From Sycobia sp. Sy_11 (Eukaryota; Arthropoda; Insecta; Hymenoptera; Epichrysomallidae), in contig JACCIC010000049.1 of assembly GCA_018907035.1 (NCBI GenBank), positions 186,001-250,000 of the forward strand: a stretch of 64,000 bases of DNA, read 5' to 3'. Positions 48,885 to 62,001 of this stretch are shown piece by piece. Made by a program: the position numbers and the translations under genes. Below the pieces are notes generated by a model. That model had not been told where the DNA came from, did not search any database, and worked only from the letters and a program-made list of their open reading frames with translations. Each line of letters starts with the position of its first letter. Position 1 is the stretch's first letter.

Positions 48885-48962
48885 AAATTGCCGGACTTTT
48901 CCGGAGTTTGCAAAAGTTTTGCCAAATAATGCCAGACATTGCAAAACTTTGTCAAACTCTGG
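48885..48962. repeat. Decayed 10-bp-period repeat
   Basis: About eight units around a core of TTGCCAAA/TTGCAAAA recur every 10-11 bp. The units include AATTGCCGGA, GTTTGCAAAA, TAATGCCAGA, CATTGCAAAA and CTTTGTCAAA. It is a remnant minisatellite or a helically phased array. Confidence 0.65.
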
Positions 48963-49348
48963 TTGTTTCCTTCAATGAGCACTTCAATTTGTCAAGTTTA
49001 ACGTTTAATTTTCGAGTATATAGGGCAAATAAAATAATTAAGCTGTGCATATCGGACCAATGACTATAAACGATAATTGTCATAAATCTCTAATTTTGCA
49101 ATTATACTTGCGCATACAGGAGCGAAGGTTAAAGACTGTGAAACTTGTATTTAAAAAAGACTTTTTTCCGATATACAATGTGAAAACTCTGTCAGCGATG
49201 ATCCTATATGAATTATCAGAAATGTTTCTGGAATCTCGAACGCGCACGTATATATTTATATTTATTTATTTATTTATTTATTTATAATCAAACTTCGAAG
49301 GTGTATATTTATAATTTTCGCATTGATATTAGGGCTTCGTACGACAGC

Positions 49349-49352
<4 letters not shown>

Positions 49353-49395
<43 letters not shown>
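49353..49395. repeat. (TA)n microsatellite
   Basis: About 43 bp of TA dinucleotides, preceded at 49255-49285 by a run of TTTA units. Confidence 0.95.
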
Positions 49396-49402
<7 letters not shown>

Positions 49403-52400
49403 AAACATATTTTCAATTGTTGTTTATGTTTGGTCATTGTGTTTAACAAATGTGTCGATGTGTATTACACCAAGCCTATATATATATATCTATACGTATA
49501 ATATATAAACGTGCCTTAAATACAGCTCGTATGTGTATATAATAAATTGCTTATTATTCGTTGAAGCTTTCAGTGGAACTGTACCGAAATCTCTTAACAT
49601 TAATTAATTCAATAGTAATTATAATAGTAAAGCGCAGTTTTCCACGATCAGTAGCTTTGTTAAATGCTTTAGAAGTATAATGTTGAGAACGTCGAACACT
49701 GGCACACTTGTCTCTTATGTTTATGCGATAAATGTAACGAGCTTGAATCATCGAGTAAACAATTCAAATTTAATCGTTAAGTAACTTTTCCAAATGTTCG
49801 TAAGCTTCTCGTTTAATTCTGAATTATGTATATATATATTTATATAGCTAACAATGCGCAGTATTACGAAGAAAGCTTTTGATGTTTATGGATTGCTTCT
49901 TGGATTGCTCTTAAACGGATCGAACCTTCGTACGTCGAACTTATACGTACACGTTATAAATATATATATATGTATACTTTTGAATTATACTTTCTTTTAT
50001 ATATTTATATATTAAAAATTGTATAATATTACGATTACTTGCTTGCTACGATTATTTTTCCACCAATAAATGCCCTTCAAAAATATGCCGATCTAGCAGA
50101 TTTTGCTAAAATTTAATTTATTTATTTAACGGAACAATGCGATATTGCGCTCGAGTTGGTGGACAGTAAATTTTTCGTTATAAAGTATAACTTAGATTGA
50201 GCGATGGGTTTCTAACATGCGCGTGTAATAAACACATTTTAATACGCCTGTCGCGCCTATTTTTCTATTTCTCAATTTCAAAAAGAAATATCCGAGGCTT
50301 TTAGGAAATTAATTTGTATATTTATATCGAACAGTTTAACCGACGAATTATGACTTCGTAAGATTTAATTATTGTCTTTATTATATATGTAAATGGCGTA
50401 ACATCAAATTATGAATAATACAAAAAATAAAAAATAGTACAAATAATTTGATAAAAAACTTCTTTTTACCGACAGTAACTGGAGTATATATGATGGATTT
50501 TTCTAACGAAAGAGTTGTTTTTAAAATGTTATGTTATCGTAAATGCTTGAAATAAATCTGAATATTTTTAATTTCGATATTGAAAGCATGTTCCAAATGT
50601 CTTATATACGTTAGTTAATTTAAAAATTGTTTTGTAAATTATAGCTGAATAATACAAATTTGAGACCAATATCATCTTATAGTATTTCGAATATTTACAT
50701 AATTATTTAAAATTATTATCATGTATATCTAATAATGCTTGCCCTACTAATATAATACATATAACATTAATTTGCTTGTAATTTACTTCAATACTTTCAA
50801 CATGTTATTGTTCGGTTATATAGATACGATAAATTTAAATAATATTCTTAATAGATTTTATTCAATTTGTACATTTTCACGAAATTATATAAATATTGTT
50901 ATGTATATAACGGCAATATTAAGATTAGTACTTATTTATTAAAATTTAACATTAACTTCAAATATTTTGGTCAAATTCATCAAGATATGCGAATGTATTT
51001 ATTAATTGTTAATTCATAATCGCTTTTCACGGTCGCAACAATCAATTAATCAAATCTTCAATTCCTCGAGCGTATACAATCTGTGATTAACTAGAATATC
51101 GAAAACTATTATTCTGATTTTTCTTAAATATATAGAAGTCGGCCACGCGGCCTTTAAGCAACCGTAAGTAACGTCACAGTAAACATCTTTTTACTCAGTC
51201 TTTTGGCAGCATATTTATTATTTTAATGTATCTTTATTATTAATGCATGCAGTATATTAATATATTCATGTTATTTATTGAAGAATAGTATAAGTTTTTT
51301 TTAATAAGATTTAATTATACAATAATTCAAATCATCATTGGTTTTTCAGATCTTAACTAGTTTTTTCATGCCTAAAAGTTGGACACCGATTACGAATTAA
51401 TTCGTCTTAGCGTTTTTATGATCTATTTCAAATGTTAAAATTCAGGATATAATAGATTAGTTCAAAAACAATAGTTAAACGGTGACTCCTGGCAAATTGG
51501 AACCCGATACTATCCTTATTTAAAAATATATTTTATGTAGATGTATACAATCTATTCATTTAGAAGATTAAATAATTTTCTTAAAAAATGAATCAGTAGA
51601 AATTTTGACAATACAAAAAAAATTCCCGCGTAAAGATATGCATAATGTGTCGTGAATGTAAATTCACCTTATTATCTTGACACTTCAAAACAAATTCTTT
51701 TTACATTTTTCATAATGAAATTGTTTTAATTCGACGTACGAAGATCTTTAGCAGTTATTACGTTTATATAATAATATAAATATCTATAGATATATTTAAG
51801 CACTAATTATTGTTAGCGCGAATTATTACAAAATACGAACTAAAATACAAATAATGTGCTTTCGTTTGAGCATTGGAAATAATTGATTAAATAATCTAAT
51901 ACAATTAACTTAAATTGTAAGCTTGGTACTTTCAATTTTATTTTATGGTGTGCGAAGCTTGTACTATATACGTTTTTAAGGCCTATTTTATGCTGTACAA
52001 GTATATATATAGTACGAAAAAATACAGGTAAATTGCTGTTATTCAGTGCTTACGTAAGGAACATTTACAACATTAAAATCTGCCATGCTATACATTACTT
52101 CGTTCAAAATAGATACGATCCCTATAGAACATTGTATTCCGTATAAAATTTATAGAATAAAACCGCGGACAAAAAATTAATTTACATCTATTACGATTGA
52201 TCCCGATCAACAAGGAATTCATTGCTAAAATTTAAGTATTTTATAAGCGACGATTCAATTCAGTTCAGACTCCATAACATACGTATCATTTTTGATACGT
52301 TCTTGACTTATGTAACACTTGTAGCAAATCGTTTTTTTTATATATAAAAATTAATTATATTAAGATCAGTAATATAATCATTTATAAACAGTAATTTTTA

Positions 52401-54452
52401 ATATCCTAACGCAACTTATAGAGAAAAAGAACTTAGTTACTTATTTCTGCGTTCTATAAAGCTTGATATAACGATTGCTTCATTGAAAACAGTTATTTAC
52501 TGGCCAATTAGTAATTTTGAAAAAAAAGTAAACGAATTATTTATCTAATGTCTTATAAAGACGTATAAAAGTTTTTAAAAAAACTAATTGAAAGTGTTAG
52601 TGCAAGTCTGACCCTCATGTCTCCTTTTGAGAAAATACATTTGTAAAAAAACCATAATCAAGGAGAAAAAAATATTTATTTGTATCTATTAAATAATAAT
52701 TTGTCACTGAATTTATCTGCATGAAAGCTCTGCGTTGCACGTTAATGACAATGAGAGTTATATAAGCGATGACCATCGTATCTCTTTATATTATTATAAA
52801 TTATTTCCTGAATTGGATGCGTTCTTCCGTTCAGTTTTCATTCGTCGATAACAATCAATCAAATTCAGTTTACCACGTAATTCCTTTACTACCCATCTTA
52901 GAGCACAAAGGACAAATAAAAAGATCGATGCGAAGAAAGAACTTCGCAAAAAGAGAATTTCGCGCTTGAAAAAGAAATAAGATGCGTGATTAAATATGCA
53001 AATGCATCCCTATCATACTACACTGTATGATATCGCTCAATTTTTGATTCCATAGATAGCTGGACCCATGGATAATAAGTGAAACTTTAGCAAATATTGA
53101 TTTGTATTTGAAAATGTTAGGAAATGCTTTTATCTTAGCTTCGTCTTCTATTATTGAATTATATATCTAACCTTTTACATTCATTATCCCATATAATTCA
53201 TGAAATATTTCTACAGAACCTTCTACTTTGTTTATTTTTCTTCTTTAAATTACTGATGAACTCGCGAAAAAGAGGATTTAAAAAAGATTCAGATAAACTG
53301 TGATCTTTGAGTATAAATAATTTATCATATTTAAAAAATATTTTGATAGTTTATTAAAAATAAATTCATCAATGGCTTAAATCAGACATATTTGCTTGTG
53401 TTAAATACTTACAAAAATATAAATTACTTTTTATTTAATCAACGTTGCATAATGCGCAAAGTTATTAAATCAATATTCTTTCAATTACAAATCACTTTCC
53501 GCAATCTCGAGTATAACAAACTCATATGTGATATTTTCTATAATAGAGTAATATATATAAGATACGCGTATATATACTTATGCATGAATATATACACTGA
53601 TGAAAATACAGTTATATCCGGGAAAGTTTTCAAGTTTTGTAAATCTTATAATACTATCTTAAAATTATATCAATTATGACTTATATATAAAGTATGCTTG
53701 AGTTTATCTCATAGTAAAAAAAGCATAATTATAGTAAAATTGAAAAGCCTTTAAACGTTAAAGGTGAATACACTTTAAAAACGAAATCTAAGAACGCAGT
53801 TAAAAAAATCTCATTCTACGATTATTCATTCGCAACAGATACGTGCATCTAAATAATATGATAATACATAAGAATCGAAAAAGCATGGGAAATTTTGTAA
53901 CAATAATTTCCTTAATTAAAAGTTAATAGATCTTAAAATGTGAAGGAAGTTTGTGCTACAAAGCATTTACAACAAGTGAAGGGGAGAGGGTGTTAAATAC
54001 ATATTTTCAATTAAAGAAAAAGTTTCAACATCGATTACAGCTGGTTTAAAATTTTCGACAATTTTTCACTGCTGCTATTCTATGCATAACAGATCAATAT
54101 TTAACTACAGATTTTTTGTTTTCAACCTTGTACAGTTAACAATATCAACTGTAAGATTATAATAACTACCAACATCTAAGGATTCTTTAACGCTTTCTCT
54201 AAATTATCGAAGAAGATTATTAACATTCTCATAAATTAAATGTTGATATGTTTACACAATCGATAATATATATAAACGATTTTATTCGCAAATTCAATAA
54301 ATTAAGAAAGAAATAAAGGTGTTATGTAATAGGTAGCGTTATATATACCATGAGAGCCAGTACATGCGAATTTTCAATAATTCGCAAGGTTCGCCTCTAT
54401 ATATGTATAGAGGCGAAGACAAATGAAATGCTTCTCTCGTTCGAAGAGGGAG

Positions 54453-54454
<2 letters not shown>

Positions 54455-54512
<58 letters not shown>
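54455..54512. repeat. (TA)n microsatellite
   Basis: About 57 bp of TA dinucleotides downstream of the MARVEL gene. Confidence 0.95.
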
Positions 54513-54513
<1 letters not shown>

Positions 54514-54631
54514 TAAACAAAAACGCCCGCGAGTTTAACGATACGATAGTCTACAATACTGTGCTATCGTAATATATATATATATATACGGGATAAAGTC
54601 TGCGTGTACATTTAATATTCCATCGATACTT

Positions 54632-54846
54632 TTAGTAGCCAGCGGGACTGCCGACCGTGGAGACCGGCTTCGACGAGGGCGGCTGTCCCTGGGCGTATTC
54701 TCCGCCCTTCATGGCCTTGAACTTTATCCAGCAGTCGAAGCCGTATACGCACATCGCCATGAAGCCGAAGAACTGTGAAACAATAATCATATGTCGAAAT
54801 TATTGAAACAGTCGTTATTATTTGCTAGAATTTTCTAGAAGGATAT

Positions 54847-54891
<45 letters not shown>

Positions 54892-56188
54892 ATATACATA
54901 ATATATATATGATATATCATAAGTGCCAAACCGTTCACTCAGGTTCACTGTTCTAAAAAATCTCAATATTTTTTCTACTTTATAAGGCTACTTTTTTAAA
55001 TCCTTATTCATATTCGCACGACCATTCTATATGAATATTTTACGTTAGCATATCAGAATTTGTAATTTTTTTTATAATTTGAGTTACCGTATGTCCATAT
55101 ATAACAAATCAATAAGAAATTAGTGCTTTAGTGGAAATAAAAGACTTATAATATATACATAATATATTATTTTTTAGTTCGCCCTAAATTTAAGAAATTC
55201 ACCAATTTTCCTTTTACGTATATTTTTAGTATTCTATTTCCGGAGAATACAAAATATCTTATTAATTTGCTAATGATTAAAATGATAAAATAGTCAATTA
55301 TATATTTATTCGCACAATTCAAGTTTTTCTACTTTATAAGAAAGCATATTTTAAACAAACTATATAAGTATGAACTTATTATAAAATATAGTATTTAGAG
55401 AACTGGTTTATTCGGTAGACTATACGTAGCCTAAATTTATATATCCCTAATTATATATATATAATAATTATTTTAGAATCCTCTTCTAAATCGACTTAAT
55501 CAGCTGATTTAGTGAAGACTACTAAAGAACAAAATTTTCTTGTTTCTTATTCAAAATTATAAATTTCTTATAAGTGATTATTGTGTATTAATAATAGTCT
55601 TCACTAATTAATCTGAGTAAGTCGATTTGGAATAGGATTCTAAAATAATTGTTATATATACATACATACATAAATACATATATGTATATATATACATATA
55701 CATATATGTATGTATGTATGTATGTATGTATATTATATACACATACAGCCATAGATAATAATCAAATCGAAACTTACGGCTGCTACGCCCAAACTTTCGC
55801 TGCTTGACGTAAGGGCTGCTACCAGTGAGGCAGCTAGAAGGTAGCACAGGGTCTCGATAGCGCAGTAAATGAATTCCTAAAAATAGCAAATATTATTATA
55901 GCTCATTAGCATTTATTGCGAACGTTCGTGGTCGCGTAGTGAAGCACGCGATTGTTAAGAATGGAGGCGGCGCGGATCGGAGGTGGTGAAATTTTGATTT
56001 TATTGAATTTTCACGCGTATACATTATATGTTAAATATAACGCTCATCCAACCATTCGTCGAATGATCATAATTAATAATTTTTTCGATAGTAGAGACAT
56101 TTTTGCCTTGTGCAAAAAAACAATATTTTATTAAGTATAAGATTAATTGGATTATCGAAATCATCGGAATATTATTGACATTTACATT

Positions 56189-56249
<61 letters not shown>

Positions 56250-57345
56250 AAAATGCCAACAAGGAAAAATCATGGATTCAATTGGATCTATTCGTTTTTT
56301 TTTAAGAATCTGCCCTTTTTACAGTATAAGAATGTCCGGTTCTTACGATTTTCAACCAGGGTATCTTGTAGAACTTCTCGATGATGTGGAACAGGTAGAA
56401 GGCCAACAGTAGGCCGGTGGTCCAGAATCCGGCCATGGCGACGGTATTGAACCATCCGCAGCGGCTGTGGATGCTCAGATGAGACGTCAGTATGCAAATG
56501 AAGCCGACGATATTCAGAAACTGTATGTGCAACAGCAGAACAAAAGAGGTATTGTATTGGTGTGTAGAAATGTCAAATTTTGAAAAATTCCGAATATACT
56601 TGTCAGGATCGAGTGTAAATAAAATTGTTAATTTATAAAATAACAGAAAAGTGCTTATTCTCCAACTTTTTAATCAGAGCTTATCTTAGGTATAAATGTG
56701 TTTAAATAGATCCTATTAATTCAACGGCTTAAGCAAAATTTCTTACAAAAGGGATACAAAGGAATATATCATTAAAAACAAATCTGAAGGAACTGCGGAA
56801 ATCAATGTTTACCGATCTAGCAAAAAGTATTTCTTACTTTTAAATTAAGTCATACTATCAAACCGGTGAATTATTGAACATTTGAATTGAACTTGACCAT
56901 TACTAGGCCAATTCTGCATTGTCGCTGAGTTTTTCATAAAACTACAAATACAGTCTACAAAACGTACTTATTCGAAGCAATCTAGAATTATTGACGTAAC
57001 CAAAGGGCGCGATTAATTGAAATTTGCAACAATTTAATTTTTATATGTGTAATATATAAATAGTTGCAACAGAGTAAAGTTTCGGCGCAGTCTGTGTTAA
57101 AAGAGGCGGTAAAAAAAAAAAAAACAACAAAACAACAAAATAACAAGAAAAAATGAAAATTCTTCTTAACCTTTTTAAAAGCTGATTCGTTTTTAGAATT
57201 ACACCTACACAAGACGATAGAAGCTTTCGCGGTCTGAAAAATTACGTCGGGCCTCAAACAAATCTTGCATTCGTACGAACATCACACGATATTTGCAAAG
57301 CTTCCTTTTTTTCGATTGGAAAAAACGTGTGTGTATGTGTGCGTG

Positions 57346-57398
<53 letters not shown>

Positions 57399-57607
57399 GC
57401 CAAACACTTTTTAATCTCGTTCAAGATCGAGGAGCGCTCGATCGCTGAAGCAACGGCAGCGCGCGCGCATATACGTACCATCTGAGCGCATTTCAGCATT
57501 CCTGGCAGGGTCCGCACGTACGAGGGATCGAAGCGTATGCTTGCGGTGCCCGGCGTCTGGGAGGCAGCCGTCGTGCCCGTGTTCACTTGGCCCGGGAAGG
57601 TCTGCAT
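54632..57607 (-). CDS. MARVEL-domain (CMTM-like) four-span membrane protein
   Basis: Four coding exons in transcript order: 57607-57479 (43 codons), 56520-56347 (58), 55876-55778 (33), 54772-54632 (46 plus TAA). All junctions are phase 0 with GT-AG borders, giving 180 residues. A Thr/Gly/Pro-rich N-terminus (MQTFPGQVNTGTTAASQ) leads to YVRTLPGMLKCAQM, the usual lead-in to a MARVEL domain. Four hydrophobic spans follow: FLNIVGFICIL, VAMAGFWTTGLLLAFYLF, IETLCYLLAASLVAAL and FFGFMAMCVYGF. The cytoplasmic tail is hydrophilic and Pro/Ser-rich. The layout fits the CKLF-like MARVEL transmembrane (CMTM4/8-like) family, which acts in membrane trafficking and apposition. Introns contain a long inverted repeat and several TA tracts. 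Exons are GC-rich compared with RAD54B. Confidence 0.93.
54854..54885. repeat. (TA)n microsatellite in MARVEL intron 3
   Basis: About 32 bp of TA dinucleotides followed by CACACA. Confidence 0.93.
55455..55665. repeat. Long imperfect inverted repeat (MITE-like) in MARVEL intron 3
   Basis: Two arms of about 65 bp (55455-55520 and about 55593-55660) are imperfect reverse complements. They share TTTTAGAATCCT, AAATCGACTTA and TAGTGAAGACTA, and are separated by about 75 bp. No coding capacity. It may be a small non-autonomous DNA transposon or give a hairpin RNA. Confidence 0.8.
56194..56247. repeat. (TA)n microsatellite in MARVEL intron 2
   Basis: About 54 bp of TA, 100 bp from the end of the second coding exon. 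Confidence 0.95.
57355..57395. repeat. (TA)n microsatellite in MARVEL intron 1
   Basis: About 40 bp of TA, about 85 bp beyond the first coding exon. Confidence 0.95.
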
Positions 57608-57612
57608 CTTTA

Positions 57613-57672
57613 TTTATTCTTCTTCTTCTTCTTCTTCTTCTTCTTCGTTTTCTTCTTCTTCTTCTACTTCTT
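57613..57672. repeat. TTC/GAA repeat before the MARVEL start codon
   Basis: GAA triplets on the minus strand lie directly upstream of the ATG at 57607, so the purine-rich array may be in the 5' untranslated region. Confidence 0.93.
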
Positions 57673-57797
57673 CAACGGCTGCCGCGCTCTGAAAAATGCC
57701 AATAGCAAATCGCGCGTTGTATTGGATCGTTATTGATGTATATCGGGGTCGGGAGGTGAGAATTGGGTTTGTTTTGCCGTACGAGTAATTTGGGAAG

Positions 57798-57799
<2 letters not shown>

Positions 57800-57851
<52 letters not shown>
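57800..57851. repeat. (TA)n microsatellite
   Basis: About 52 bp of TA dinucleotides. Confidence 0.95.
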
Positions 57852-57853
<2 letters not shown>

Positions 57854-57883
57854 GGGCCGCGTACGTTTGTGTATGCGTGTACG

Positions 57884-57930
57884 TGGGAGTGTGTGTGTGT
57901 GTGTGCGCGCGCGCGCGTGTGTGTGTGTGT
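57884..57930. repeat. (GT)n/(GC)n microsatellite
   Basis: GT dinucleotides interrupted by a GC run; alternating purine-pyrimidine DNA of this type can adopt Z-form. Confidence 0.9.
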
Positions 57931-59299
57931 ATTATGAATTTTATTCTTTGGCAAGGATGCGTGCGCGTATCGCAAAGAAATTTTAGAAAATTTGAGTGCA
58001 GGTTGTAAGAAAAAAAACTATCATAGTCCTTATAATAAATTTCGCAAAGAACAAATGATAAAAGTTAAAATTTTTTATACCATTTTCTGAAACATATGTG
58101 CGACAACCTTTAACATTTTAATACAGTTTGCGCTCGGATTAAAAAATAATACTTTATACTTTTTACTACAAAATTTCTCCCCGTATAGAGTGCGCAGTGA
58201 CTTTACTATTATTGCTATTATTAATTTTTTTTAACATAACTTGATAATTGCTTTACGAACGGCAAAAAAGAATTTTACAGCGTCAATTAAATGTTGCGAT
58301 GCTATTTAGCGATGAGATATCATTGTTAATATGCGGACGTCGCGGTATCGAAATTCAATCAGCTGTGCATGAAACAATTGCCTGCAAAGTGTAAGGATCA
58401 AGGTCGTGCTATATATAATAGCTAAAAATTTGAGACACTTCTTCTTCTGTTCAGATATCAAGTTTTAAGGGCTGCAGGTGAAAAATCGTTCAAGGTAAGA
58501 TATTCCGTAGATTCTGTATCTTCCAACTTTTATCCCAGCCTTCGTCCCGTTAAAAATTATAATTCCTTTGCGAGAAAAATTCAGTACGCCTCTCGAAATA
58601 TTTTGACCGAAATATTTTAGCCTCTTTTATGCATTGCAATAAAAACAAAAAGATATAAAAAAAAGATAACAGGCAATTGGCTTAAGTATCTACTTAAAAA
58701 TTCAAAATATAAGTGTAATTTAAAGCTCACGCATTGAAAATTGTATTTCGAGCGTAACGGTATAAAAATATAGTTCAAAGCGTAATGAAAGACATTATAA
58801 AATTAAGAGAGTGGTAAATATGCCTGTATAGTTAATAGTGTTTTACATATTTCTAGTAAATAAAACATATATTTTATTTAATTGTATGAAGCGCAAGATA
58901 GCTATAATGAAATAAGATTTTGATCGTTTGAAGTATATAATATGTTACTAAAAATAATTATTTCATTGTTTTTTTTTTTAAAAAAAATCTAATCTTGCGT
59001 TTTAACAGCTCTCGCCATCGAACACGGGCGCGAGCGAACGGGTCACGTAACGGTATCCATACACTAATCCTTAAATTGTTTTACATAACATTATATTGCA
59101 GATTTTCAGATACATTTAGTTAAACAAACCAATCTCCACGTAACAAAAGAACATACAGAAAGAATTTTCAACTTTGAACAGTAAAGAATGTTGATTTATA
59201 TTAAAATATATGTGCGTGTATAATGTATATATATATAGTAGATATCTGAAAGACCCTCCCCGAGGTCTTCAAAGGCATTAAAAATAAAAAAAAAAGGAA

Positions 59300-59700
59300 A
59301 AAATCCCAAAAAAAGGAGGAGGAGGACGCGATAAGACGAAGGGGGGGAAGGGTCGGGGGGCGTAGTAATGCTCAAAAGCTCGGCGGGAGAGGTGTCGAAA
59401 CCTCCGCGTACGTTTTACGTAGAAGGGGCGCTTTCGTACGCTGCGCGCTTCCGGGCCGATGTGTTTTGACCTTGTCGAGAGCCGAGTCGGGTTGCCGGAA
59501 TGATGGTTGCGGTGCTGGCGGTGAGGGGGAGGAGGGGGGGCGAACGAGACGAGAGGCTAAGCAGCTGGTGCGGCCGCGACGATCGCCCGTGCGCGCGCGC
59601 GCTGCCGACGAGAGCTTTTTCCCGCGCGCGCGCGCGCCTCCCGTCAGAATTCGGGCAGGAAGGGGGGGGGGACCTCCTCTAAATGTTTTCGCTCTGGGAT
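59300..59700. promoter_or_regulatory. GC-rich island with GGGG and CGCG runs
   Basis: CpG-dense block about 1.7 kb upstream of the MARVEL start codon. It may be the promoter and an untranslated first exon of that gene, or of an unseen divergent gene. Frames across it look like composition effects. Confidence 0.45.
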
Positions 59701-59723
59701 ATATTCTTTGTAGGGGGTGTGAG

Positions 59724-59724
<1 letters not shown>

Positions 59725-59768
<44 letters not shown>
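59725..59768. repeat. (TA)n microsatellite
   Basis: About 43 bp of TA dinucleotides at the edge of the GC-rich island. A short inverted repeat, CCACGTTAGT/ACTAACGTGG, follows at about 59802-59830. Confidence 0.93.
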
Positions 59769-59770
<2 letters not shown>

Positions 59771-60218
59771 TGGCACGAGTTTTATATAAGCAATAATTTA
59801 CCACCCACGTTAGTTTCATACTAACGTGGAGGGGGGGGGGGGTATCGTAGTTAAGACCGTTGCACGAAAGTAAGTTTTTATCTTTTATTTTCTAAAGAAA
59901 TGGAAGGGAATTCTTGAAATTCTTTTGAACGAGTTTTTAAACATATTAGTATGAATAAACATGTTATATATGTTTATACGCAGCGCACACACACACACCG
60001 CGCGCGCGCGCACGCATATGCATTATTGACACTGGTTCCCATATAGTAGCATATATACAGCAAATAAATTTCTTTTTTTATTTTTTTATACATACAAAAG
60101 ATACGCTCGTATAGAGTGTGCAAAACTGTAAATATTACTGGATATATGTGTGCACGTCTACTCATACATATTTTTATCTGTGTATATATATGCGAATGCA
60201 ATTATTCGACATCGTATA

Positions 60219-60221
<3 letters not shown>

Positions 60222-60277
<56 letters not shown>
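60222..60277. repeat. (TA)n microsatellite
   Basis: About 56 bp of TA dinucleotides. Confidence 0.95.
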
Positions 60278-60279
<2 letters not shown>

Positions 60280-60889
60280 GTTACTTCCAACAGTAAAAAT
60301 TCAACGTGGGTCACGGAAAAACCATTGCACGCGCGCACGACAGTCTACTTTGCATATCTTACGAGAGTACATTATATATATACTGTATAAGTATATCCCG
60401 TTCCTTTCGTACAAGGTCGTAAACTTGATATTTCAAGGTCATATGCATCCATAGGATCTTGGATTATCATCTCCACGTTTCCGGAAGTCGAATTTCCATT
60501 ATATTTTATATAAAAATTTTGGCACTCACTTTTGTTTACGAAAGCATTTTTGTAGAATAGTAACAATTTATATATACATATAATATTAATTAGAATGTTA
60601 GATTTACAAAAGGACTTAACTTATCATACAATTGCATTTTTTAAATTCTTTGCATTATTTTCTGATTAAGCACGTGGCAGCATGGTTCAGAAACCGGAGA
60701 GATGCCAAAGCTTTCGATAAATTTACTAAAATTGGTTTAAAGCACAGAGTTACGATCATTGGTTGAAACCAATTTTATATAGTAACTGGAAATTAATTAC
60801 TGAAAACTTCAATAATAATAACAACAGTAATTACTTTAATTCCCGATTTATTTTGCTTGTTGGTTAGATGCGTTATTATACATTAATTT

Positions 60890-61015
60890 TGACGGTCGAG
60901 CTTAATATTCATCCTCGAACACTGAAACCAAACAACAGTCTAAACAATGGATTGGACCAGGGGAACCAACTCCAAAGAAGGCAAAAACAGGTCGAATTAT
61001 TTTTAAATCATACCG
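60890..61015 (+). pseudogene. Mariner transposase fragment
   Basis: A short plus-strand frame reads NTETKQQSKQWIGPGEPTPK then KAKTG, the segment just after the first catalytic Asp in a mariner transposase of a different subfamily from the other copies in this window. Nothing convincing flanks it, so it is a small relic. Confidence 0.75.
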
Positions 61016-61049
61016 AATGAAGTAATGTCGCGGAAAAACAATTAGGAAT

Positions 61050-61450
61050 CTACTACCCCCCTCCCCCCTCCGCCCTCATCAGACAATCGTAATCCAGTTC
61101 CCTTCCCTAGAAGCCTCCATCGCTTTTCCGTCATACGTTTATATAGATACTTTCGTGTGCACACACATGCACACAAGCACACACGCGCGCGCGCGCGCGC
61201 CAAAAACGCTACTGTCCGACAGCGCGCCCGGCACGACCGTAGCCCCGGGATTGGAAAGCCGTAATGGGGACTTGCGGCGCTGGACGCGCGACTCCAATGC
61301 GAAAGTTTTTTTTTTCTTTTTCGGCGCGCCTCTCCCCGCGCGTCCTGATGCGCGACGGCGCGCAAAAAGTAGGCGATGCGCGAACGTGACCCCGCGCCGC
61401 TCGTGTGAATAAAGAGAAGAATTTTCTCCGACCCCCCTCCCCTTCCTGAC
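61050..61450. promoter_or_regulatory. GC-rich CpG island
   Basis: CpG-dense block with CGCGCG runs and frames on both strands that lack any protein-like pattern. It may be a promoter of a gene outside the resolvable part of the window. Confidence 0.4.
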
Positions 61451-61881
61451 GCCAATCCCCCTTCTCTCTCTCTTTCTCATTGATCGATCAAAGTGCAAAA
61501 CCGCGTTGCGGCGTAAACTTTTGCGAGACGCTGTAATATATATATATAATCCATAGGATTGATTTATGTGCCAATTTGCGCTGATTTCATCCGGGTTTTA
61601 TATAGGATTTTCCGCAGCTTTCCGAGCATTACGGGATATGGATTTTTTCTTTTTTTTTTTTTGTACTTTTTTTTTGTTCGAAATAGAATATTTTAATATA
61701 AGAACAAACTTAATTGGGGCAGCAAAAAAATAAATAAATAAACAAATTTAGAAGTGAAAGAAAAAATAAATTAGTGTATGGAAGAGGAGTTCGGGCCAGC
61801 GAATCAATACGAAGCGACGTGCCTTCCGACGTGCCCTCTTGTAACTACGATTGATCGTTCGAACTTTGATATAAAGTTGTT

Positions 61882-61911
61882 ACACACACACACACACACA
61901 CACCACACACA

Positions 61912-62000
<89 letters not shown>
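61882..62000. repeat. (CA)n microsatellite
   Basis: About 119 bp of CA dinucleotides with two CC interruptions near its left end; the longest simple repeat in the window. Confidence 0.98.

Positions 62001-62001
<1 letters not shown>

Larger units (their letters stand above)
42501..54600. other. Gene-poor AT-rich region
   Basis: No coding exon is supported. A 92-codon frame at 43474-43752 has no recognisable pattern. The region holds a Penelope-like tail, six TA tracts and a decayed 10-bp-period repeat, all listed separately. A perfect 12-bp hairpin (TTCGCCTCTATA and its complement, 4-nt loop) sits at 54390-54417. Confidence 0.5.
57673..60880. other. Upstream region of the MARVEL gene, no other gene recognised
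   Basis: Contains TA and GT tracts and the GC-rich island at 59.3-59.7 kb. The remainder is AT-rich with no protein-like frame. Confidence 0.45.

Noticed and set aside
60671..60710. AAWFRNRRDAK phrase resembling the homeodomain WFxNRR motif, after an acceptor-like AG
   Set aside because: Residues around it do not fit a homeodomain recognition helix and no other exon is near; it lies just before a mariner fragment and is probably chance.
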